Positions 9,669 through 17,367 of a DNA stretch of 64,000 nucleotides are shown here, piece after piece. The DNA lies in the NCBI RefSeq assembly GCF_041227145.1, contig NZ_JBGFSP010000003.1, positions 2,356,001 through 2,420,000 of the forward strand. The letters are read 5' to 3'. Below the pieces are notes generated by a model, which did no database searches, was not told the DNA's origin, and saw only the letters and a list, made by a program, of their open reading frames with translations. Numbering within the stretch: the stretch's first letter is position 1; each line of letters opens with the position of its first letter. This DNA comes from Bacteroides sp. AN502(2024). Its GTDB lineage: Bacteria; Bacteroidota; Bacteroidia; Bacteroidales; Bacteroidaceae. The position numbers and the translations under genes were made by a program.

Positions 9669-10892
9669 ATGCTTTACGACCTGGCAATAGTCATTTATGA
9701 CTTTATCGTCCATTTGGCTGCTCCGTTTAGCCGCAAGCCCCGGAAGATGATGAAAGGGCATTGGGTGGTGTATGAACTCTTACGCCAACAAGTGGAAAAA
9801 AGGGAACGGTATATTTGGTTTCACGCTGCTTCACTGGGGGAGTTTGAACAAGGACGCCCTCTGATAGAAATGATTCGTGAGAAATATCCTGCTTATAAGA
9901 TCTTACTGACATTTTTCTCTCCTTCCGGTTATGAAGTGCGCAAGCATTACCGGGGGGCGGATATTGTCTGCTACCTGCCGTTTGATAAGTCGAGGAATGT
10001 GAAGAAGTTCTTGGATATTGCAAATCCTTGCATGGCGTTCTTTATCAAATATGAGTTTTGGAAAAATTATTTGGATGAACTTCACAAGCGTCGTATTCCG
10101 GTATATAGTGTGGCGTCTATCTTCCGTCGCGAACAAATATTCTTTAAATGGTACGGTGGGACTTATCGCAATGTATTGAAGAATTTCGATCATCTGTTTG
10201 TTCAGAATGAGGCATCCAAACGTTATTTGTCAAAAATCGGCATCAGTCGTGTGACAGTGGTGGGGGATACCCGTTTTGATCGGGTGCTGCAAATCTGTGA
10301 AGAGGCCAAAGAGCTTCTGTTGGTGGAGAAATTCAAAGGAAACAAATCTTTTACTTTCGTTGCCGGAAGCTCATGGGGACCAGATGAGGATTTATTTCTC
10401 GAATATTTCAATCATCATCCGGAAATGAAATTGATTATTGCTCCGCATGTGATCGATGAGAATCACTTGGTTGAGATCATCGGTAAACTGAAACGTCCGT
10501 ATGTGCGCTATACCCGTGCCGACGAAAGAAATGTATTGAAAGCGGATTGTCTTATTATAGACTGCTTCGGTTTGTTATCCTCTATTTATCGTTATGGTGA
10601 AATAGCTTATATTGGCGGCGGTTTCGGAGTAGGCATCCACAATACATTGGAAGCGGCTGTATATGGCATTCCGGTGATTTTCGGACCGAAGTATCAGAAA
10701 TTCATGGAGGCTGTTCAACTGCTTGAAGCAAAAGGGGCCTATTCTATCAAAGACTATGATGAGCTGAAAACTTTATTGGATCGTTTCCTGACAGATGAGG
10801 TGTTTTTGCGGGAAACCGGAACGAATGCCGGTTATTATGTGACTAGCAATGCTGGTGCGACGGAGAAGATTATGCACATGATTAACTTCTGA
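9669..10892 (+). CDS. waaA: 3-deoxy-D-manno-octulosonic acid (Kdo) transferase
   Basis: A 407-residue inner-membrane-associated glycosyltransferase (GT30) that attaches Kdo to lipid A, the first step of core oligosaccharide assembly. It has an N-terminal hydrophobic anchor (YDLAIVIYDFIVHLAAPF), the conserved FHAASLGEFEQGRP segment with the catalytic Glu, and a C-terminal nucleotide-sugar site (IAYIGGGFGVGIHNTLEAAVYGIPVIFGP). Bacteroides lipid A carries few Kdo units, and a mono-functional enzyme is likely but cannot be read from sequence. Placed 12 nt behind gltX. Confidence 0.96.
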   Translation: MLYDLAIVIYDFIVHLAAPFSRKPRKMMKGHWVVYELLRQQVEKRERYIWFHAASLGEFEQGRPLIEMIREKYPAYKILLTFFSPSGYEVRKHYRGADIVCYLPFDKSRNVKKFLDIANPCMAFFIKYEFWKNYLDELHKRRIPVYSVASIFRREQIFFKWYGGTYRNVLKNFDHLFVQNEASKRYLSKIGISRVTVVGDTRFDRVLQICEEAKELLLVEKFKGNKSFTFVAGSSWGPDEDLFLEYFNHHPEMKLIIAPHVIDENHLVEIIGKLKRPYVRYTRADERNVLKADCLIIDCFGLLSSIYRYGEIAYIGGGFGVGIHNTLEAAVYGIPVIFGPKYQKFMEAVQLLEAKGAYSIKDYDELKTLLDRFLTDEVFLRETGTNAGYYVTSNAGATEKIMHMINF

Positions 10893-10925
10893 TAATTGTA
10901 TTCATATCCTACGCAGCTCTGGGCT

Positions 10926-10952
10926 AAAACCGGTTCGTTCCCACACGGTTTT
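10926..10952 (+). terminator. Weak hairpin behind waaA
   Basis: AAAACCG (10926-10932) pairs with CGGTTTT (10946-10952) around a 13-nt loop. It is 33 nt behind the waaA stop and could end the gltX-waaA transcript, but the U-tract is part of the stem and the loop is large. Confidence 0.35.
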
Positions 10953-10993
10953 GCACAAAATATTCTCTCTCATATAATATAAAAAGTGTGAAA

Positions 10994-11083
10994 CATCTGC
11001 CATCTGCAACAAAATTGAGAAAATAGATTAATTAGCAATTAGTTATAGTGTTGCAGATAGTTGCAGATAATGGTATCTGCAAC
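10994..11083. repeat. Cluster of TATCTGCAAC/GTTGCAGATA repeats
   Basis: ATCTGC and ATCTGCAAC occur in tandem at 10994-11010; GTTGCAGATA is repeated directly at 11050-11059 and 11060-11069 and followed after 4 nt by its inverted copy TATCTGCAAC at 11074-11083. The last part forms a 10-bp hairpin with a tetraloop. The cluster belongs to the 359-nt gap between the convergent waaA and carbonic anhydrase-like genes, which holds no gene. Confidence 0.75.
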
Positions 11084-11107
11084 ACAAACAGCTACGCATA
11101 AACCTCC

Positions 11108-11211
11108 GTTTCCATACGTGGAAACCCCAGTATCCATAAGAGGAAACTTTCGTTTCCTTACTTTGGAATTAGCGTTTCCTGCCTGGAAACGGGAGTTCCC
11201 ACGCGGGAAAC
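11108..11211. repeat. Array of five ~22-bp palindromic units
   Basis: Five imperfect palindromes of the form GTTTCC-N5-7-GGAAAC begin at 11108, 11130, 11152, 11174 and 11195, so the period is 22, 22, 22 and 21 bp. Units 1 and 4 are perfect six-base arms; unit 2 has GTATCC, unit 3 ends GGAATT, unit 5 starts GTTCCC. The central bases differ between units while the arms are kept. The array sits between convergent genes, so it is unlikely to be a set of operators. Short inverted TATCCTAC (10905-10912) and GTAGGATA (11224-11231) bracket the whole repeat region. Confidence 0.8.
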
Positions 11212-11251
11212 TGTGAATCGGAAGTAGGATAGCATGTGAAGTAAAAATTGT

Positions 11252-11782
11252 CTATAATGTCTCTTCAGCTTCTTTATACCATTGCGAATACATTAGATAA
11301 TTGTGAGCGATTTTCTGGTTCAACTCTTTGGCTTGTTCCGGGTCTACTTTTTTAATAAATTTGGCGGGTACTCCGCCCCAAATACTTCCAGGTTCAATCA
11401 CCGTATTACTTAAGACCAAAGATCCAGCGGCAACGATAGCTCCTTCTCCAATTATGGCATGGTCTAATATCGTTGACCCCATTCCGACTAGTGCATAATC
11501 TTTAATAGTCGCTCCATGGATGGTCACATTGTGTCCTACAGAAACATGATCTCCAATTTCAATAATTGATTTCTGATATAATGTATGCAGTACGCTTCCG
11601 TCTTGGATATTGACTCCATTGCCAATTCGTATGGAATTGACATCACCTCGCAAAACGGTGCTAAACCAAATGCTACAATCATTTCCTATTTTTACATCTC
11701 CTATGATAGTTGCGTTATCTGCGAGAAAACAGTTTTCGCTGATTTCGGGAGTGAATCCTCGTACTGATTTGATTAAAGCCAT
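11252..11782 (-). CDS. Gamma carbonic anhydrase-like hexapeptide-repeat protein
   Basis: A 176-residue protein built of left-handed beta-helix hexapeptide repeats (for example CSIWFSTVLRGDVNSIRIG and IIGEGAIVAAGSLVLSN). The three zinc-ligand histidines of the gamma carbonic anhydrase/YrdA family are visible in GSVLHT, VSVGHN and TIHG. The likely activity is reversible CO2 hydration, although several members of this family have no proven activity. It lies 56 nt downstream of the aminopeptidase gene on the same strand and may be co-transcribed with it. Confidence 0.9.
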   Translation of the reverse strand: MALIKSVRGFTPEISENCFLADNATIIGDVKIGNDCSIWFSTVLRGDVNSIRIGNGVNIQDGSVLHTLYQKSIIEIGDHVSVGHNVTIHGATIKDYALVGMGSTILDHAIIGEGAIVAAGSLVLSNTVIEPGSIWGGVPAKFIKKVDPEQAKELNQKIAHNYLMYSQWYKEAEETL

Positions 11783-11838
11783 AAGATATATCTGTTTTAG
11801 TAATGTTTTTAATTGAATGTTATGCTATATTATTGTTT

Positions 11839-13620
11839 TTATATAGGAGCAGTAGCTTCCTGCAGCCAAACTTTTTCTTCTTTGTTAAGCGATGGTGATA
11901 GCTTTTCGTAAACTGTCTGGTGATAATTATTTAGCCACTCTGTTTCCTCTGCTGTCAACATATCTTTGATGATTCCCTTTTTGCAGATAGGGCATAAAGT
12001 GATAGTCTCAAATTTAAGATATTCTCCAAACATCCCCTCTCCATCTTTGCAGACTAACATCAGATTCTCTGTACGTATCCCGTGACTGCCTTCCTTATAA
12101 ACACCTGGTTCATTGGAGGTAATCATACCGGGCTGGAGAATTACAGGATTCTCATTCATGCGAATACTTTGCGGTCCTTCGTGCACACTCAAAAAATGCC
12201 CGACACCGTGCCCTGTGCCATGGAGAAAGTTCATTCTGTGATTCCAAATAGGCATACGCGCCAGTACATCGAGTTGCGCTCCACGGGTTCCGGTTGGGAA
12301 TTTGGCCATGGCCAATGCGATGTGTCCCTTTAATATTAAGGTATAATCCATTTTCTCCTCTTCCGTCAGTTCACCTAATGCGATAGTACGAGTGATATCA
12401 GTGGTCCCATCCAAATATTGGGCTCCTGAATCTAAGAGTAGAAACCCTTTAGGTTGAAGAGGTGCATCGCTTTCCGGAGTTGCTGAATAATGCACGATTG
12501 CCCCATGCTCTTTATATCCTGCAATGGTATCGAAACTTTCTCCCATGTAGAGAGGCTGCGCTGCTCTGAACTCATGCAATTTTTTATCTATACTTAATTC
12601 CGTTTCTTTTCCAGTGCATACAGATTCTTCCAGCCACTTAAGGAATTTGACAAGTGCCACTCCATCCCGTTGCATGGCAGCATGTATGCCGGCTATTTCC
12701 TGCTCATTACGAATGGCTTTCAATAATGTGACGGGAGACTCGCCACGAATAATGGAACATTTCGGATTGATGGCCGAGTAAATCGCATAATTCGTTTTTC
12801 GTGGATCAATAAGGATATTTTCACCGGGGAAAGAGTTCAGGAATGTCTCTACCTCCTCATATTTTTGTATTCCTATTTGTTGTTTCTTCAGATAGGTCTT
12901 GACCTCCGACGTCACTTTTTCCGGTGAAATGAAGTAAGTTACCTGATCCTGTGTAATTAAAAGGTAGCTCACTATGACTGGATTGCAATGTATATCGTTT
13001 CCTCGTAGATTGAGAGTCCATGCTATTTCGTCCAGTGCAGATATGAATAAAGCATAGATACCTTTCTTTTTCAACTCCGTACGGATGGTGGATATTTTTT
13101 CTTCGCAGCTTTTTCCTGCATATTTGATATCATAGATAAAGGCTGGAGAATCAGGTATGGAGGGCCGGTCTTTCCAGATGTTTTTTAATGGATCTCCAAC
13201 TATATCTACCTGTAACTGATGTGCTGCTAGTTCTTCTTTTATCTGTTCGACCTGTTGTACGGAGAACATTTTCCCATCGATACTTACAGATTCTCCGGTT
13301 TTTAAGTACTGACAGAGAAACTCTGTTATGCTTGGAGTTTCCGGCAACATTTCTTTGTAGAGTGTGATACCGCTGCCTTCCAGTTCTTTCGCTGCCTGAA
13401 GAAAGTAACGTGAGTCGGTCCATAATCCCGCTTTGTCCATCAGGATGACCACTGTTCCTGCAGAACCTGTAAAACCAGAAATCCATTCGCGTGACATCCA
13501 GTGGGCGGCTACATATTCACTAAGATGGGGGTCAGTACTAGGGATAATGAATGCTTTAATGTGATTGGCATGGAATGTCATGCGTAGTGCATGTATTCGT
13601 TCTTTTATGTTCTGTTTCAT
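11839..13620 (-). CDS. Xaa-Pro aminopeptidase, M24B family
   Basis: A 593-residue metallopeptidase that removes N-terminal residues before proline. Two creatinase-type N-terminal domains precede a pita-bread catalytic domain with the dinuclear metal ligands: D...D in LLLDSGAQYLDGTTDITRT, H in LHGTGHGVGHFLSVHEGP, E in SNEPGVY and E in GIRTENLMLV. The length and the three-domain layout are those of the long APP1-type enzymes rather than the roughly 440-residue E. coli PepP. No signal peptide, so cytoplasmic. Confidence 0.95.
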   Translation of the reverse strand: MKQNIKERIHALRMTFHANHIKAFIIPSTDPHLSEYVAAHWMSREWISGFTGSAGTVVILMDKAGLWTDSRYFLQAAKELEGSGITLYKEMLPETPSITEFLCQYLKTGESVSIDGKMFSVQQVEQIKEELAAHQLQVDIVGDPLKNIWKDRPSIPDSPAFIYDIKYAGKSCEEKISTIRTELKKKGIYALFISALDEIAWTLNLRGNDIHCNPVIVSYLLITQDQVTYFISPEKVTSEVKTYLKKQQIGIQKYEEVETFLNSFPGENILIDPRKTNYAIYSAINPKCSIIRGESPVTLLKAIRNEQEIAGIHAAMQRDGVALVKFLKWLEESVCTGKETELSIDKKLHEFRAAQPLYMGESFDTIAGYKEHGAIVHYSATPESDAPLQPKGFLLLDSGAQYLDGTTDITRTIALGELTEEEKMDYTLILKGHIALAMAKFPTGTRGAQLDVLARMPIWNHRMNFLHGTGHGVGHFLSVHEGPQSIRMNENPVILQPGMITSNEPGVYKEGSHGIRTENLMLVCKDGEGMFGEYLKFETITLCPICKKGIIKDMLTAEETEWLNNYHQTVYEKLSPSLNKEEKVWLQEATAPI

Positions 13621-13719
13621 AAATTATATTATTATAGACATGTAAGTGTTCAAAGGTACTAACTTTCTGCATTTAATGACTTGTTTATGAATAGTTTTTG
13701 AGAAATTTTTGCCGAAAGT

Positions 13720-13750
13720 TTTGTGGATAAAGAAAGTATGTGTAATTTTG
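13720..13750 (+). promoter_or_regulatory. Consensus promoter for rpsU
   Basis: TTTG at 13720-13723 and TAATTTTG at 13743-13750 with a 19-nt spacer match the Bacteroides consensus exactly. Predicted start near 13757, giving a leader of about 48 nt. Confidence 0.85.
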
Positions 13751-13804
13751 CGACGCAATTCAACTGCGGAATTTTTTTAATCATAACATATTAATAGTAA
13801 CAAA

Positions 13805-13996
13805 ATGATTGTAGTACCTGTAAAAGAAGGCGAAAACATTGAAAAAGCGCTGAAAAAGTTCAAAAGAAAATTCGAGAAAACTGGCATCGTAAAAGAATTG
13901 AGAAGTAGACAGCAGTTTGATAAACCGTCTGTAATTAAAAGACTTAAGAAAGAACGCGCAGTTTACGTACAACAACTTCAGCAAGTAGAAGATTAA
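13805..13996 (+). CDS. rpsU: 30S ribosomal protein bS21
   Basis: A 63-residue basic protein starting MIVVPVKEGENIEKALKKFK, the normal bS21 N-terminus. In Bacteroidota bS21 takes part in hiding the anti-Shine-Dalgarno end of 16S rRNA, which explains the weak use of Shine-Dalgarno sites in the phylum. The sequence before the ATG (TAATAGTAACAAA) has no Shine-Dalgarno motif. It has its own promoter and is followed after 73 nt by the recombinase gene. Confidence 0.97.
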   Translation: MIVVPVKEGENIEKALKKFKRKFEKTGIVKELRSRQQFDKPSVIKRLKKERAVYVQQLQQVED

Positions 13997-14069
13997 TAAT
14001 TCGTAAATTCCTTTGATTTATTGAATTCTTTTCATACATTCGTTGCACGATTTTAGATGTAGCGATATT

Positions 14070-14951
14070 ATGTTGATAGAATCTTTTCTTGATTATCTCC
14101 AGTATGAGCGGAACTATTCTGAGAAAACCGTTCTTGCATACGGTGAAGATATAAAGCAACTGCAGGAGTTTGCTCAGGAAGAGTATGGAAAATTTAATCC
14201 GTTAGAGGTCGAGGCTGAACTGATTCGTGACTGGATTGTTTCATTGATGGATAAAGGGTATACCTCAACTTCTGTAAATCGTAAGCTAAGTTCACTCCGG
14301 ACGTATTACAAGTATCTTATAAGACAGGGAGAAACGGTTGTAGATCCATTGTGTAAAATAAAAGGACCTAAAAACAAAAAAGCGTTGCCTGTGTTCTTAA
14401 AAGAGAACGAAATGAATCGGTTATTGGATGATATGGATTTTGGCGAAGGATTTAAAGGTTGTCGGGATCGGTTGGTTATTGAAATGTTTTATGTTACAGG
14501 CATGAGGCTTTCAGAATTGATAGGTTTGGATGATAAGGATGTGGATTTTTCGGCTTCTCTTCTGAAAGTAACCGGGAAAAGAAATAAGCAACGGCTGATA
14601 CCGTTTGGTGATGAGCTACGGGAGTTGATGCTTGAATATATTAATGTAAGAAACGAAACGATTCGGGAAAGGCCAGAAGCTTTCTTTGTTAGAGAGAATG
14701 GTGAACGGCTTTATAAGAGTCTAGTCTATAATTTAGTGAAACGAAACCTGTCAAAGGTGGCGACGCTGAAAAAAAAGAGTCCTCACGTATTGAGGCATAC
14801 TTTTGCTACCACAATGCTGAATAATGAAGCAGAGTTGGGCGCGGTAAAAGAACTTTTGGGTCACGAGAGTATTACGACGACCGAGATCTATACGCATGCC
14901 ACATTTGAAGAACTTAAAAAAGTGTATAAACAAGCTCATCCAAGAGCTTAA
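14070..14951 (+). CDS. xerC: Tyrosine recombinase XerC/XerD
   Basis: A 293-residue site-specific recombinase. The N-terminal SAM-like core-binding domain (FLDYLQYERNYSEKTVLAY) precedes the catalytic domain with the full set R146, H239, R242, H265 and nucleophile Y274 (TGMRLSEL, HVLRHTFAT, LLGHES, EIYTH). Size and placement in the conserved rpsU-xer-hpf block argue for the chromosomal dimer-resolution enzyme rather than a phage integrase. XerC versus XerD cannot be settled here. The frame is open to a TTG at 14043, but the ATG at 14070 gives the normal N-terminus. Confidence 0.93.
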   Translation: MLIESFLDYLQYERNYSEKTVLAYGEDIKQLQEFAQEEYGKFNPLEVEAELIRDWIVSLMDKGYTSTSVNRKLSSLRTYYKYLIRQGETVVDPLCKIKGPKNKKALPVFLKENEMNRLLDDMDFGEGFKGCRDRLVIEMFYVTGMRLSELIGLDDKDVDFSASLLKVTGKRNKQRLIPFGDELRELMLEYINVRNETIRERPEAFFVRENGERLYKSLVYNLVKRNLSKVATLKKKSPHVLRHTFATTMLNNEAELGAVKELLGHESITTTEIYTHATFEELKKVYKQAHPRA

Positions 14952-14966
14952 AAAAAGGAGGTAAGT

Positions 14967-15266
14967 ATGGATGTTAGAATTCAATCAATTCACTTTGATG
15001 CGTCAGAGCAATTACAGGCATTTATTCAGAAGAAAGTGGCCAAGTTGGAAAAATATTACGAAGATATAAAGAAAGTAGAGGTGTCATTGAAGGTAGTAAA
15101 ACCAGAAGTTGCTGAAAATAAAGAAGCTGGCATTAAAGTATTGATCCCCAATGGGGAGTTTTATGCAAGCAAAGTATGCGATACATTTGAAGAGGCAATT
15201 GATTTAGATGTGGAAGCGCTCGGAAAACAACTGGTTAAATACAAGGAAAAGCAACGTAATAAATAA
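14967..15266 (+). CDS. hpf: Short ribosome hibernation promoting factor (HPF/RaiA)
   Basis: A 99-residue protein with the HPF/YfiA fold (MDVRIQSIHFDASEQLQAFIQKK start, alternating beta strands and two helices). It binds the 30S decoding region and silences ribosomes under stress. The length matches the short form, which lacks the dimerisation domain of long HPF. An unusually complete Shine-Dalgarno AAGGAGGT (14955-14962) precedes the ATG by 4 nt, in a genome where most genes have none. It lies 15 nt behind xerC. Confidence 0.93.
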   Translation: MDVRIQSIHFDASEQLQAFIQKKVAKLEKYYEDIKKVEVSLKVVKPEVAENKEAGIKVLIPNGEFYASKVCDTFEEAIDLDVEALGKQLVKYKEKQRNK

Positions 15267-15280
15267 AAAATCCCAAATAT

Positions 15281-15311
15281 TTTGCGGGAAAGAAATAAAT
15301 AACTAAATTTG
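15281..15311 (+). promoter_or_regulatory. Consensus promoter of the tRNA-tuf-secE-nusG-rpl-rpoBC cluster
   Basis: TTTG at 15281-15284 and TAAATTTG at 15304-15311 are 19 nt apart, a perfect match to the Bacteroides consensus. Transcription should start near 15318, about 44 nt before the first tRNA. Confidence 0.85.
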
Positions 15312-15353
15312 CAGCCGTTTCGCTCACGTTAGAACGTGACGGTTGCATTTTTT
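15311..15353 (+). terminator. Hairpin plus T-run at the start of the tRNA-tuf transcript
   Basis: GCAGCCG (15311-15317) can pair with CGGTTGC (15340-15346), and inside it TCACGT (15324-15329) pairs with ACGTGA (15334-15339) around a TAGA loop; six T follow (15348-15353). It looks like a terminator for hpf, but it lies just after the predicted start of the tRNA-tuf transcript, so it could also act as an attenuator. Which of the two applies is inference. Confidence 0.5.
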
Positions 15354-15361
15354 AGTAACTT

Positions 15362-15435
15362 GCCTCTTTAGCTCAGTTGGCCAGAGCACGTGATTTGTAA
15401 TCTCGGGGTCGTTGGTTCGAATCCGACAAGAGGCT
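15362..15435 (+). tRNA. tRNA-Thr (anticodon TGT)
   Basis: A 74-nt cloverleaf. Acceptor arms GCCTCTT/AAGAGGC pair fully, discriminator T at 15435, anticodon TGT at 15396-15398, T loop TTCGAAT. The anticodon stem contains a T-T mismatch (15391 with 15403). CCA is not encoded. First gene of the cluster. Confidence 0.95.
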
Positions 15436-15520
15436 CGAAAAGAAATATAAGAACAAGATAGAGCGTTTGTCTTAGCGTATTGTTTTGAAAAATAGTTCTT
15501 TTATTTCTTGATTTTGAAAA

Positions 15521-15603
15521 GGGCAAATACCAGAGTGGCCAAATGGGGCAGACTGTAAATCTGCTGGCTTACGCCTTCGGTGGTTCGAATCCATCTTTGC
15601 CCA
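15521..15603 (+). tRNA. tRNA-Tyr (anticodon GTA)
   Basis: An 83-nt class II tRNA with the long variable arm expected for bacterial tRNA-Tyr. Acceptor arms GGGCAAA/TTTGCCC, discriminator A at 15603, anticodon GTA at 15555-15557. Confidence 0.96.
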
Positions 15604-15631
15604 CAATCAGAGTGATAACTCTGGCAAGAAT

Positions 15632-15704
15632 GCGGAAGTAGCTCAGTTGATAGAGCATTAGCCTTCCAAGCTGAGGGTCGCGGGTTTGAGTCCCGTCTTC
15701 CGCT
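15632..15704 (+). tRNA. tRNA-Gly (anticodon TCC)
   Basis: A 73-nt cloverleaf. Acceptor arms GCGGAAG/CTTCCGC, discriminator T, anticodon TCC at 15665-15667 flanked by the stem TTAGC/GCTGA. Confidence 0.96.
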
Positions 15705-15712
15705 CTTTTCTT

Positions 15713-15784
<72 letters not shown>

Positions 15785-15835
15785 CATAAAGGATGTAAAT
15801 GCTGATTATTAATCAAATAAATAACAAGTAAAGCT

Positions 15836-17020
15836 ATGGCTAAAGAGAAATTTGAACGTACCAAACCGCACGTAAACATTGGTACAATCGGTCACGTAGA
15901 CCACGGTAAGACAACGTTGACAGCTGCTATCACTACTGTGTTGGCAAAGAAAGGTCTTTCAGAATTGCGTTCTTTTGATTCTATCGACAACGCTCCTGAA
16001 GAAAAAGAAAGAGGTATCACTATCAATACTTCTCACGTTGAATATCAAACAGCTAACCGTCACTATGCGCACGTAGACTGTCCGGGTCACGCTGACTACG
16101 TAAAGAACATGGTAACTGGTGCTGCTCAGATGGATGGTGCTATCATCGTTTGTGCTGCAACTGATGGTCCGATGCCGCAGACTCGTGAACACATCTTGTT
16201 GGCTCGTCAGGTAAACGTACCTCGTCTGGTTGTATTCTTGAATAAATGCGATATGGTAGACGACGAAGAAATGTTGGAACTTGTTGAAATGGAAATGAGA
16301 GAACTTCTTTCATTCTATGATTTCGATGGTGACAATACTCCTATCATCCGTGGTTCTGCTCTTGGCGCATTGAACGGTGTTGAAAAATGGGAAAATAAAG
16401 TTATGGAACTGATGGATGCAGTTGATAACTGGATTCCGCTGCCTCCGCGTGATGTTGATAAACCATTCTTGATGCCAGTTGAAGATGTGTTCTCTATCAC
16501 AGGTCGTGGTACTGTAGCAACAGGTCGTATCGAAACTGGTGTTATCCATGTTGGTGATGAAGTTGAAATCCTTGGTCTGGGTGAAGATAAGAAGTCTGTT
16601 GTAACTGGCGTTGAAATGTTCCGTAAACTGTTGGATCAAGGTGAAGCTGGTGATAACGTAGGTTTGTTGCTTCGTGGTATTGATAAGAACGAAATCAAAC
16701 GTGGTATGGTTCTTTGTAAGCCAGGTCAGATTAAGCCGCACTCTAAATTCAAGGCTGAGGTTTATATCTTGAAGAAAGAGGAAGGTGGACGTCACACTCC
16801 GTTCCACAATAAATATCGTCCTCAGTTCTACTTGCGTACTATGGACTGTACAGGTGAAATCACTTTGCCGGAAGGAACAGAAATGGTAATGCCTGGTGAC
16901 AACGTAACTATTACAGTTGAGTTGATCTATCCTGTAGCATTGAACTCAGGTCTTCGTTTTGCTATCCGCGAAGGTGGGCGTACAGTAGGTGCTGGTCAGA
17001 TTACTGAAATTATCGACTAA
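15836..17020 (+). CDS. tuf: Elongation factor Tu
   Basis: A 394-residue GTPase that carries aminoacyl-tRNA to the ribosome. G1 [10 protein letters not shown]2 region [10 protein letters not shown]3 DCPGHADYV and G4 NKCDM are intact, followed by beta-barrel domains 2 and 3. It is the only tuf in the window. In this lineage it sits upstream of secE with the tRNA genes instead of behind fusA as in E. coli. Codon use is strongly biased, as expected for one of the most abundant proteins. Confidence 0.99.
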   Translation: MAKEKFERTKPHVNIGTIGHVDHGKTTLTAAITTVLAKKGLSELRSFDSIDNAPEEKERGITINTSHVEYQTANRHYAHVDCPGHADYVKNMVTGAAQMDGAIIVCAATDGPMPQTREHILLARQVNVPRLVVFLNKCDMVDDEEMLELVEMEMRELLSFYDFDGDNTPIIRGSALGALNGVEKWENKVMELMDAVDNWIPLPPRDVDKPFLMPVEDVFSITGRGTVATGRIETGVIHVGDEVEILGLGEDKKSVVTGVEMFRKLLDQGEAGDNVGLLLRGIDKNEIKRGMVLCKPGQIKPHSKFKAEVYILKKEEGGRHTPFHNKYRPQFYLRTMDCTGEITLPEGTEMVMPGDNVTITVELIYPVALNSGLRFAIREGGRTVGAGQITEIID

Positions 17021-17073
17021 TACACAATAAATAATCAGTTCTCGGTTTTTATCGGGAACTGATTATGTTACAC

Positions 17074-17146
17074 ACGGGAGTAGCTCAGTTGGTAGAGCAC
17101 CGGTCTCCAAAACCGGGTGTCGGGAGTTCGAGCCTCTCCTCCCGTG
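17074..17146 (+). tRNA. tRNA-Trp (anticodon CCA)
   Basis: A 73-nt cloverleaf between tuf and secE. Acceptor arms ACGGGAG/CTCCCGT, discriminator G, anticodon CCA at 17107-17109 with stem CCGGT/ACCGG. The tuf-tRNA-Trp-secE order is widespread in bacteria. Confidence 0.96.
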
Positions 17147-17160
17147 CTAATATTATTGAA

Positions 17161-17352
17161 ATGAAAAAGGTTATAGCTTATATTAAAGAATCTTACGACG
17201 AACTTGTACATAAAGTATCGTGGCCTACGTATTCTGAACTTGCTAACAGTGCAGTAGTTGTTTTATATGCTTCCCTGCTTATTGCATTGGTAGTATGGGG
17301 TATGGATGTCTGTTTCCAGAATTTCATGGAAAAAATCGTTTATCCACATTAA
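17161..17352 (+). CDS. secE: Preprotein translocase subunit SecE
   Basis: A 63-residue inner-membrane protein with one membrane helix (SAVVVLYASLLIALVVWGMDV) and the conserved amphipathic EL..KVSWPT segment that packs on SecY. This is the short single-helix form. The frame runs open back to 17065, but that part is the tRNA-Trp gene; the ATG at 17161 is the real start. Confidence 0.97.
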   Translation: MKKVIAYIKESYDELVHKVSWPTYSELANSAVVVLYASLLIALVVWGMDVCFQNFMEKIVYPH

Positions 17353-17367
17353 AAATAGGAATTGAAA

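Noticed and set aside
11108-11211. CRISPR array
   Set aside because: Units are only about 22 bp, imperfect, and there are no unique spacers of constant length and no cas genes.
17065-17160. N-terminal extension of SecE
   Set aside because: This part of the frame is the tRNA-Trp gene; SecE starts at 17161.
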